Shown here in pieces: positions 31,339 to 40,773 of a DNA stretch of 64,000 nt (within the stretch, counting starts at the first letter, position 1; each line of letters starts with the position of its first letter). A model generated the notes under the pieces. That model was not told the DNA's origin. It saw only the letters and a program-made list of their open reading frames with translations, and ran no database searches. Source of the stretch: Tillandsia leiboldiana. Taxonomy: Eukaryota; Streptophyta; Magnoliopsida; Poales; Bromeliaceae. The stretch spans positions 10,057,024-10,121,023 of the forward strand of contig CM055065.1 of the NCBI GenBank assembly GCA_029204045.2. The letters are read 5' to 3'. Both the position numbers and the translations under genes were made by a program.

Positions 31339-31478
31339 CTTAACCTTCTTTCTAATCTTTTTGTGCAGTTTTTTCAGTTTAGGACTTAATCTTAGTTCTA
31401 GTTCTTAAATTTCGGAACATTTTCTTTGAAATTTTTAACTCTCCTTCAAGTTTTGGTAATTTTGGCTTTGTTTGTGAC

Positions 31479-31494
31479 AAAAAGGGGGAGAGAG
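31479..31494 (+). other. Internal polypurine tract-like sequence of copia 1
   Basis: AAAAAGGGGGAGAGAG follows TTTGTGAC and lies about 630 bases before the 3' LTR. The genuine tract CAAAGGGGGAGAT (32108-32120) follows a similar TTGTCACG context. Element H has an equivalent at about 60832-60843 (minus strand). It may be an extra plus-strand primer or a duplicated end. Confidence 0.5.
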
Positions 31495-32120
31495 TTTAGA
31501 GAACTTGAACAATGATATTGTGAAAATTGTGATTTTGTATACATCAATTGTATACATCAAGGTACAATGATGAACAATGATGACTGCATCAAGGTACAAT
31601 GATGATGTGAATGATTGAACAATGATGATGTGAATGTATGAACATCAAGGTAAGTATCACTTCAACTTCAACCTTGTTTTTCATCTTGTGATTGTTTGCA
31701 TGTCTCTACTAACTATTCGACTAACTATTTGGGCATGTAATATGACTAACAAGTTGATGTTCACTAACATGACATTTGGTTTTTGATTGCAAAGAAGATA
31801 TGTTGGTTTTTGACTATGATTCTCTTACATATCTGAATTCTCAAATGTCATGATGATCAGATAAACTCTATCTCTGTACTAGGTTTTGAATGCTAAATAT
31901 TCTTGAGGTATCTAACGATCTCTTTTTGTCAAGAATGATTTCTTTGTGCAGAGAGTACAGATGTCTAAGTCTAGAGTCTGTTTTAGGAGTTTATCTCATG
32001 TTTTTAAATTTTCGGATCTCCATTGTAAATTTTTGTTGTATGGTGATAGCAACAAAAATATCTTTTTGAATTTTCTTTAGTGGATCTGTGTTTTGTCACG
32101 AAACCGCCAAAGGGGGAGAT

Positions 32121-33465
32121 TGTTACGGAATTTGAGTTGGCGTAGTTTCGTGAAAGTCTCAAGTCTTGAAGATTGAAGGTGAAGAAAGTTGGATCATTTA
32201 ACTCAATCTCAAGAAAGAAGAATTCAAAAGGATCAGGTATGTTTAACTAAAGATTTTGTGTGATCCGAATACTTCTTGTAGTGTAGAAACACTTGGAAGA
32301 ATCTTTCATTGCATAAAAATCAAAAACTGGACTTGGGACATGTTCAGGATCCGGATCAGGTTGTTCGATCCGGATCCCGAAGGTGGTTCGTTCATACACC
32401 AGTTCAATCCGGATCGTAGCCTCTCTTGATCCGGATCCCGAACACTGAGTTTACCATCTTCCTTGAACGATCCGGATCAGGCTTCGCAATCCGGATCCCG
32501 AACGTTGATGTTTGGTGAACTGTATGAACGATCCGGATCAAGCACTTCGATCCGGATCCCGAACCTTCGTTTTTCTGGAATTGCCTGACTCGTTACGACG
32601 ATCTGGATCACAGCTAATCCGATCCGGATCGCCGTCCGTAAAATTTCCAGAAATGTTAGGTTTTTGATTCTTATCTCCTTCCTAGGGTTTCTAACCTATA
32701 AATAGACCCTATGACTCTTTTTCATAGAGGCCGAAAAATCCAAATAGCCGTCATTTTCATATATCATCATATACGGCTCTAGATCCACATATAGAGAAGA
32801 AAGGAAATCATTAGAGAATACTCTATGTTTCTTTATCTATATTGATTAGTTTGATTCTAGGTTTTCATACTCACATCTTGAGTTGAATCAAACTAATGAA
32901 TACTTAGATGGTATTTCCGATCTATCTTTGATCTAAGTATTCGGCGGATCATCACCACCAAAAACAACGATTTATCCCAAAAATCGGCGCGTGGATTCGC
33001 GTGTCCTTGTGGATTCAAGGTTCAACCGCTCTCGTGGATTCGGAGCGAGGCACGTTCGTGGATTCGAAGGGTGCTATTGGGTGAAGACCGTGGATTCGGT
33101 CGGACGTCGTGGATTCGACGTTGGACGCCGTGGATTCGGCGTTGGGCGCAGATCGTGGATTCGAGAAGCGTCGTGGAGCGAGCGGAGAAGATCCTCTAGG
33201 AGCATATGGAAAAGGTTGAGTCGTAAGTGTGTACGGTAAATCACCTTGTACATGTTTTAATTCTAGTGGATTTCTGCCGTGTTATCGGTCCCGTGGTTTT
33301 TTACTCCGGTGATGGAGTTTTCCACGTAAAAATCTTGCGTATTATTTTTATTTCCGCATTGAGTTTTTATCACAACGATTTTTGAGTGTTTATACGTTTA
33401 CACCTATTCACCCCCCTCTAGGTGTTTTTTCCCCTATTTAGATCCTTATTACATATAACCCAACA
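32121..33465 (+). repeat. 3' LTR of copia 1
   Basis: It is equal in length to the 5' LTR (1345 bp), starting TGTTACGG immediately after the polypurine tract and ending CCCAACA before the AGATA duplication. I noticed about twelve substitutions relative to the 5' LTR, mostly transitions (for example GATCCGGATC to GATCTGGATC at 32600, and GAGCGTATGG to GAGCATATGG). Hairpin and palindrome arrays are retained. Confidence 0.95.
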
Positions 33466-34849
33466 AGATAGAATATCTTCGGACCAATGGGGCGATTTTG
33501 CGATGGGCTCTGATGGCACAATACGGTTCCGAGGGCGAATTTGTGTGCCTGACCTACCGGAACTCAAGGAAGAAATTCTGAGGGAAGCGCATAGTGCTCC
33601 CTACTCGGCGCACCCTGGGGGGACGAAGATGTATAAAGATATTAAACAGACCTTCTGGTGGCCTAAATTGAAGGGGGACGTGACGCGATTCGTGGCGCAT
33701 TGCTTGGTGTGCTAACAAGTAAAGGCTGAACATCAACGCCCAGCAGGGAAGCTACAGCCGTTACCCGTGCCGAAATGGAAATGGGAGAGGATTACGATGG
33801 ACTTCGTAATCGGCTTTCCGCGGTCGCCACAAGGACATGACGCGATATGGGTCATAGTAGATCGCTTGACGAAATCGGCCCACTTCCTACCCATTCACAC
33901 GATGTGGACGCGAGACCGACTGGCGCAAACCTACATCAATGAGGTGGTGAGGTTGCACGGGATACCGGCGTCAATTACTTCTGATAGAGACACACGTTTT
34001 GTGTCGAACTTTTGGCAGAGCCTGCAACGGGCAATGGGAACTAAACTGCATTTCAGCACGGCTTTTCACCCGCAAACCGACGGGCAATCAGAACGGGTGA
34101 TCCAGATCCTCGAAGACATGCTCCGAGCATGCGTACTCGACTTGGGTTTGGGGTGGTCGCGATACCTACCCCTTGTGGAATTCGCCTACAACAACAGCTA
34201 CCAAGCGAGCATCCAAATGGCGCCGTATGAGGCCCTGTATAGGCGCCGCTGTCGGTCTCTAATATGCTGGGACGACTTGGGGGAGCGCAAGTTTTTGGGA
34301 CCATATTTCGTAGAGGAGACCGAAGCGAAAGTGCGCCTCATCAAGCAACGGCTGCTGACTGCCCAGAGCCGACAGAAAAGTTACGCAGACCAGAGACGAC
34401 GGGATTTGGAATTCATGGTGGGCGAGCATGTGTTGCTCCGAGTTTCACCCTCAATGGGGGTCCGACGTTTCGGCCTGAGGGGGAACTTAAGTCCGAGGTA
34501 CGTGGGACCGTTCGAGATCCTAGAACGCGTGGGCCCGGTGGCGTACCGGTTAGCCTTATCGCCGAATCTTGATCGAGTCCACAACGTGTTTCACGTCTCA
34601 ATGCTCCAGAAGTACCTCCCCGACCCCTCTCACACCCTAGATGTTTCCACTATCAAGCTGCAAGAAGACTTAAGCGTCGAGGAAACACCGGTACGAATCT
34701 TAGCGCGAGAAGACAAGAAATTGAGCAATCGGACCATCCCCTACGTGAAGGTCCAATGGAGCAACCACGAGGAACGCGAAGCAACTTGGGAGCTAGAAAC
34801 AAAAATGAGAGAACATTATCGGGAACTGTTTAGCGAGGGTCGAGAATGA
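33466..34849 (+). pseudogene. pol of element A, part 2: integrase with chromodomain-like tail
   Basis: The pol frame of A resumes in register after the copia insertion (insert plus duplication is 10298 bp and the frame shifts by exactly that). The zinc-binding part (HPGGTKMYKDIKQTFWWP, then CLVC) is cut by a TAA at 33713-33715, where a glutamine codon CAA would be expected. From 33767 the frame is open for 360 codons: core domain with the acidic residues in TMDFVIGF, TSDRDTRF and DGQSERVIQ, the GPFEIL motif of the integrase C-terminus, and a terminal block (VKVQWSNHEEREATWELE) resembling a chromodomain. Apart from one stop the integrase is well preserved. Chromodomains direct insertion to heterochromatin, which agrees with the nested setting. 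Confidence 0.88.
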
Positions 34850-34885
34850 GTTTCGAGGACAAAACTTCTTATAAAGTGTGAGTGG

Positions 34886-37346
34886 TGTAATGTCATGACT
34901 TTTCGAGTAATATTTTACCCTCATGCTAATAAAGTACTTATTAGGAAAACTGAATTATCGAGTTTCCTTAAGTTGACCGTCATGCTGCACGGGTATTTTT
35001 TTGTGAAAGGGCTCGAAAAATGATGACCGACGGTGCGATCGGATCTGAAATCCGACCTAGGGAGCTCCCGGAATAGGGTTTTTAGAGTCGCGATGACTTA
35101 GCGCGCATCGGAATCCGTGCAGAATATCCGGCAAGCTTTCCGAGGAAATGTGGGATTATCCCGTGTAATTAAATAATTATTAATTAGTTAATATGTACTG
35201 GATGTGGTTTTTATTCATACGTACTAAGAGGAAATCCCACTTTTCGCAAAAGAGAAACCCTAGCCGGAGAGAAAGAGAAAGAAAAGAAAAGAACAAAACC
35301 CTAACCGGAGGAAAAAGAGAAGAGAGAGGAAGGAAGCGGAGGAGTCCGATCACCCCGATCAATGTGCTAGAAACGGGAGTGCGAGCGGATCGTCTTCCCC
35401 GACGGAATCGCGGTAAGCGAAGTTTATTTTACGGTGTGGTTTGGGGGTTTTTCGTGTCTTTTCTTAAGTCATCGTCGCCGCCTCCGTCGCCGTCGTCATC
35501 GCCGCCGCCGCCGCCACGCCGCGCGACCAAGCGCCGCACGGGGTGCCATCCATGGATGGCGGAACCCGCGCGGGTACGGGCCGCGCGGCCTTGTGCCGCG
35601 CGGGGCGCCACACGGGGGCGGCGCGCGCGTGGGCCGCGGGTGGCGGCGCCCTCGCGGGCAGGTGCCGCGCGGGCGCCACCTGCAGGTGGCGCGCGCCGCG
35701 CAGCCTTGTGCCGCGCGGGGCGCCACCCGCGGGCGGCGGCGCCCGCGCGGGCAGACACCGCACGGGGCGCCACCTGCAGGTGGCGCGCGCTGCGCGGCCC
35801 CGTGCCGCGCGGGGCGCCACCCGCGGGCAGAGGCCCCCCTGCGGGCAGAGGCGCCCGCGCGGGCAGACACCGCGCGGGGTGCCACCCGCAGGTGGCGCGC
35901 GCCGCGCAGCCTCGTGCCGCGCAGGGCGCCACCCGCGGGCGGCGGCGCCCGCGGGGGCAGACACCGCGCGGGGCGCCGCCGTGCGTTGTGGGCGACGCTG
36001 TTACTGGGTTTCGTGGTGTTTTTGGGTTTTTGTTTCTGTTTTCGCAGCATGGTGCGTTTAAGTTGACTTATCGTTCGTTTGGGGACTTCTTTAGGTCCAG
36101 GTGCTGAGTGAGAGCGTGTCGTGGTTCAAGTGTCCCGATCTTCACGCTACGAGGTGGGTACTTTCGACATAAGTTTTGGTGTATGTTATCGTTATGGCAA
36201 GTGTAATAAAGTAGATGTATCGTGTTAACTGTTTAAACCCATTGCATGAGAAATTCCCGTTCTTTTATTTCTAACTGTAGCGACTGAGTGTCGCGGTGCT
36301 TTAACACATGGCAGTTTCGGCTATTATACTCATAGATGCTTACACGCACACCGGCGGTTTGGCCACCGATTGGGTGTACTTTTCCGGAATTGTGGTACGT
36401 TGACCGTGTACCCCACGAAGGTAAAGGTGCCGAGTGGGGACCCCTCACGGTTACTAAAAGTGCAGCACTAGTACCGTGGAGGGGTTAAAGGCACAATGCG
36501 CGAGCAAAGTGATTGTTCACGGGGGGGTCTTTAGACCTTCCGACAGATGTTCTATTATTTAAAATAGGGGATACGATGACTCATGAGGGGGAAAGCGAAA
36601 TGCTCCGGTGTATCGGTTTGTCTTTCCAATACTCTTTATTGCTATGTTCATCTACTTTATTTGTCACTGATTTTCCCACACTGTGACAGGTCCGACTAGG
36701 GGTGGTAGCCGGGACGATGGTGAGGCAGCGTTTAGAGGACATTAGCCATATGAGGCTTTATTCCGTCATTCTTGCTTTGGGTTATCTCATCTCATTTTCA
36801 TTTAGTTAATAAGTTATCAATTGCTTGGCTGTGGAATAATGCGGATGTTGGATTGAGAGTTATTTTAGTGATGCGATCTTTGTTATGCTTCTTACTAATT
36901 TGTGTGCGGCATGTTTTATACTGAACAAAAGGGTTTCGAAAATGCTTTCCAAAACCAAGTGTCGTGTGGGCACTACTTTCTAAACCCCTAGATTTATCCT
37001 TTTAAATGATGTAGCCGCCCTAAAGAGACTTACGAAAACACTTTGGAAAATTGGGTGTCGTGTGGACACCGTTGGTGAACCCGTAGTCTCATCTCTTAAT
37101 CTCGTGAATGAAAACTTCAGTTGTGAACAATTGTATTACTCTCCTTCGTTGTTTTCACTGTGACTGTGTGGTTGAAGAAGATGTTGTTAATGTAACGCCG
37201 TGCATATACAAAGGAGACTCTGTCCGTCTATAGAGTGAATTTGTATATGTGGCGGGTCTGACGCGCACCGGCAGGCGAGGTTGTTTTCAAAAGAAAAAAT
37301 ATATATATACGTTTTCCGCTTATCCCAAATCCTCCGGGGCGTGACA
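34886..37346 (+). repeat. 3' LTR of element A (2461 bp)
   Basis: It starts TGTAATGTCATGAC and ends CCGGGGCGTGACA, then CATCT. It is collinear with 17912-20313, with scattered substitutions and a rearranged GC minisatellite (about 35500-35970). The GTTTCGAGGACAAAAC motif (34850-34865) precedes it by 20 bases. Confidence 0.88.
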
Positions 37347-37497
37347 CATCTCCCTATTTCTGTAACTTTATGTTGTCTGCAGCCAACATAACTGTCCCAC
37401 AGAAATAGGATATGTCGATCCCTCTTCACTCACAGGAAGAGTCAAATAAATAAATCACCGACTTTCGCAAAATGTCGCGTCTCTCACGCCCTAACAT
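37347..37497 (-). pseudogene. 5' leader remnant of gypsy D
   Basis: On the minus strand this matches the leader of B at about 44950-45090 (the CGCGAC, CGGTGATTTATTT, CTCTTCCTGTGAGTG and CTGTGGGACAG blocks in order). It is D's sequence on the far side of element A. It ends at 37497, where LTR fragment E begins, so D's PBS and 5' LTR are missing. Confidence 0.7.
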
Positions 37498-39211
37498 TGT
37501 CACGCCCCGAGTTTAAAAACCAGCGTCTAAAATGTTTTTTTTTTTTTTTTTTTTTTAAAATCAGAGTTGCAAACCAGCCAGGGCGCAACAGACCGCCACA
37601 TATATAGAAGAGTCCCAATCCCACTGGGGATTGAGCCTTTTCTATATATGCACGGCTAGCTTGGCAATCAAACAGAGTACTAACTACGTACCACTAATAT
37701 AACACAGATAGTAAATTACACAATTACAACAACTTATTACATTTTCCTTGTTACATCAAATAACTATATGCTTGGCTATCGGCTGACCAGGGTCAAGCTC
37801 TATCTCGTGATCTCACCAACTCGTCCCGACATCTCAACACCCGCTCGACCTGAAAAACAGTCACCCGAGGGTGTGAGACACACCGGAGTGTATCCCAGTG
37901 GGCACGACGAGCCGAGAAATAGCAGATCGTACCTACTGGTATACAAAGCTAGAGGATAGTAATAGATCATGGGTTAGGGTAAAGCAGATATATAACTGGT
38001 ACTGTAAAGGAAGCAAAACTCATAATCTGGGTACAAGCATAAGAGATAATTTTAGCAAAATTTAAAACAGGACAAAAATGTATCAGGATAATCAACGCAT
38101 CAAGGAGTTAGGACAATCAGCAAGATAACAATGAACTATAATCAAAGGCATCGCATAGAATCATATAAAGGTAGATAACTAGAAGCCAGATCAAAGAATC
38201 AAGGAAGTATGTTAAAGTAACTTAACAACACATGCATCAAATAAGTGAAAACACAAAGACCCAATCACAAGCTACCATATTGGCCTTCACAAGACCTCAG
38301 GCGAGGCTGCCCAAACTAGCACCAACCTGGTTGACATTCCCCAAACTAGGGTCACGGGTTGCCACGACTAACCACTTTACCGGTAAAGAACATCGCTACG
38401 GGTCATGACTCCGCTGATGTTCGTGAAGTACAACGGTGCGGGCGATCAAATGCAAATGCTCAAGCTCACGGTCCACTGACCGGGTAATCGGCAACAAGCC
38501 GGGAAATCCCCACTGGGATGCAATGACAAGATCAACTGAATCTCAACACTTATGCAGGAACACTCAGCAATAAATCTCAACTCATATGCAAGATCAAGGC
38601 AAATCTCAACTCAGCAGAAGCTCACATATAAACTCAACTCAACCACACAAACCAACCAAATGATACAAAACTTAAACACATATTTTTAAGAAAACTGTTT
38701 TAAAAAGTCCAAACCTCGAAGAGCATTGCCCTCGTCCTATCAAACAAGAACAGACTCAGGCGACACTACGAAGCTTGGGTTTCCAAACCTCGCAGAGCAA
38801 TTGCCTTTGTCCTATCAAACAAGAACAGACTCCGGCGACCCTACGAAGCTCGGTAAAAACATTAGTTAAACAAATCTATGTGCTCAGCAGTGTATCATTT
38901 GATCGACAGGACAAACAGGCTTACTCATCAACCATGGAAATGTTCCAAGATAAGATATAAATACCAGAGGCACTAAGAATAATCATGTAAGGCAGAATAG
39001 AACTGATAACAGGCATGTCTCAACATCTCACCCAATCAGACAGACTAACCCCTTATGCAACTAAACACATGTTTTTAAGAAGACCTTTGAAAACAATAGG
39101 TTTTTGGGTCCCAACCCTCGTAGAGCGTTACCCTCGTCCTATCAAACAAGAACAGACTCAGGCTACCCTACAAGGCTTGGAAAAACACATTTATTTTAAA
39201 AGATCATGTAT
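37498..39211 (-). repeat. Antisense LTR fragment E of another gypsy family
   Basis: The left end TGTCACGCCCCGAG is an LTR 3' terminus on the minus strand. A T-run at about 37537-37556 follows, then a transcribed-type segment without coding potential. The right end at 39211 passes abruptly into B-family pol sequence, so the LTR's start is lost. It contains three copies of a roughly 75-bp unit sharing CCTATCAAACAAGAACAGAC (near 38707, 38780 and 39106). Confidence 0.6.
38705..39190. repeat. Three copies of a roughly 75-bp unit in LTR fragment E
   Basis: Units near 38707-38777, 38780-38855 and 39106-39185 share AGAGC(A/G)TT(A/G)CC, the 20-base core CCTATCAAACAAGAACAGAC and CCTACGAAGC or CCTACAAGGC. 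The first two are adjacent; the third is separated by about 250 bp that repeats the intervening AACACATGTTTTTAAGA-type sequence, suggesting a larger duplication. Confidence 0.65.
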
Positions 39212-40773
39212 TTGCCGTGAGATCCCGGGTGTGATTCCACCTGAGCCGATGATGATGCCGCCGGTTAGGGAGATTGTGATTTCGATTGACGTGGTTCTGG
39301 GAACTGCGCCTACCTCGATAGCACCTCGTTAAATATCATTTGTAGAGCTGTGAGAGTTGTGGGCATAGGTGCGTGGACCTGATGGATAGAGGGTTTGTTG
39401 GACCTAGTGCCGCGTCGTTGATACACGACTGTGAGAGTTCTTTGTGAGTGGAGCCCAGGCAGGTCCGGGTATTATTTAGGACCTTTTGGATGGAGTTATA
39501 CTCCGGCAGATGTTCGATTATGATGCCTGCATCAATTTGGAACTACAGCTGAGTATCTCGCCAAGATGACGTTCAGGACACGCTAGGGGCATTATGAGTA
39601 CAGTGAGGCCAATGGAATGACTAATGCCTTATTGCCTTTAAGATTGAGGAATTCTGTGTTCCAGTTGGGCTTGAACGGATTGATAGCGGCATTTTTCAGG
39701 GATATCTTGGCTTTTACCCCTCCCTGAGTGATTTAGAGCTTGTGAAGCATTTATAGATGCTGTGGCAAGGTCTGTGAGGATAAGGTTTTATGCTAAATGG
39801 TTTTGGTACAAGTTTCATCTTTGAGAGCACATCTTCCTGGATTACGTATTTAGCCGCGGGGGCGGCGGTGGAAGTCCAGTCAAAATAGATGCTATTTGAG
39901 ATGGGCCGAGATCGGCAGTTACTACTGAGGTGAGGAGCTTTTGGACCGGATGGTGCCAGCAGAATTTGACGAGCGGATGGTAAGATTGGTATCAGTGACG
40001 ATTTTAGTTGGTCAACGGAGGAAGATGGACTTGCGAGTTATAGTGATGCCTCCCATAGTGGCTATGGAGCTACCATTGGATTTTGATGAGCATCCAGGAT
40101 CACCCCGACCGGGCCACTGTGGTGGCGGATACCTAAAGCAGAAGAGCTAAATTGGGAGTTGAGTTTGATGGTCCCATAGCTGGCGCTGTGTGGGACCATG
40201 GTGGTATACTGGGCTTGAGATTGTGTCCCAGGGGATCCCTTTTGAGGATAGGCTGCGGCTGAGCAATCTACTCGTGTGGTCTGGTTTTGATAGTGACCGA
40301 GTGAGAACCCCTGCTTGTTAGGGCCCCTTTCCTGTGCGGGTGCTTGTGTGGATGTGTTTCGGGTTGCCCTGGTTGGGTCGGCTCTAGAGGGTGATTTTAG
40401 TGCGTGTTGCACTGGCTGTTCGTTCTTTTCCCCCAGGCTTTTGATGGAGTCCCTGAGGTTTTTCTGCGTCTTCGCTCAGGAGTGTTGTGTTTTGAGCTCC
40501 TCGCCCGTGATTGACTCACTTCTTTGGAGCCCTGCGAGAGTTTGGAGTACGAGGGACGCTCGTTGCGAATTCCGGCTCGTGAGATGAGGGAATTGCGCGA
40601 TCGGGCTATGCCGTACTGGTTGTTGCTGTTATTGTTGCTGAGGAGTAATCACGGGGAGTGATAGGCGACTTGAGAGCGGGAGACGGCGGTGTTGAGTACT
40701 TACCCCTGGTTTCTGAGACTCGTTGAGAGTTGCTTTAGTTTCGAGGACGAAACTTTCTTTTAGTGGGGGAGGA
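39212..40773 (+). pseudogene. Broken pol 3' part of element B (first copy)
   Basis: The start translates as MMMPPVREIVISIDVVLGTAP, the protease-RT linker of Ty3/gypsy elements. After it all frames are interrupted; small islands recall RT and RNase H, but no catalytic motif can be pointed to. The segment ends in the inverted repeat GTTTCGAGGACGAAAC (40738-40753) and the polypurine tract TAGTGGGGGAGGA before the LTR at 40774. At 1.56 kb it is far shorter than an intact RT-RNase H-integrase region. The second copy at 48762-50324 is almost identical. Confidence 0.7.

Larger units (their letters stand above)
23173..33465 (+). mobile_element. Complete SIRE/Maximus-type Ty1/copia element (copia 1), TSD AGATA
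   Basis: Two 1345-bp LTRs (23173-24517 and 32121-33465) start TGTTACGG and end CCCAACA. The flanks are a perfect AGATA duplication (23168-23172, 33466-33470). The PBS follows the 5' LTR and a polypurine tract (AAAGGGGGAGAT) precedes the 3' LTR. The interior has a long gag, a deleted pol (integrase core, RT, RNase H), and a third reading frame between pol and the LTR. A large gag, an extra 3' ORF and this gag N-terminus are features of the SIRE/Maximus lineage. By eye the two LTRs differ at about a dozen positions, i.e. about 1%, so the insertion is young but not immediate. Confidence 0.95.
17912..37346 (+). mobile_element. Gypsy element A (chromodomain, Tekay/Del-like), interrupted by copia 1
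   Basis: A has LTRs at 17912-20313 and 34886-37346, a PBS at 20321-20332 (TGGTATCAGAGG, initiator-Met tRNA type) and gag, protease, RT, RNase H and integrase in gypsy order, split by copia 1. The flanks read CATCC (17907-17911) and CATCT (37347-37351), four of five matching as a target duplication inside D. The integrase ends in a chromodomain-like tail (WELETKMREHY), which with the gene order points to a chromovirus. It is defective: an internal deletion joins gag to protease out of frame, and three in-frame stop codons are present besides the copia insertion. Confidence 0.85.
5887..37497 (-). mobile_element. Gypsy element D (minus strand), host of nested elements C and A
   Basis: Read on the minus strand, D consists of a 5' internal remnant (37497-37347), a degenerate internal region (17911-15785), a polypurine tract (15797-15785) and a 3' LTR that begins at 15784 and ends TGACA at 5887. 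The LTR is broken by element C and the interior by element A. The sequence on either side of A (17911 and 37347) corresponds to adjacent sequence in the B-family leader near 45100, which proves continuity. D's own 5' LTR and PBS are absent: at 37497/37498 it meets LTR fragment E, so D's target duplication cannot be seen. All coding sequence is broken. D belongs to the same broad Ty3/gypsy family as B and C. Confidence 0.75.

Noticed and set aside
39941..40150. Small frames in B with exact twins 9551 bp away
   Set aside because: The identity reflects duplication of the whole segment, not protein conservation; the frames are remnants of broken pol.
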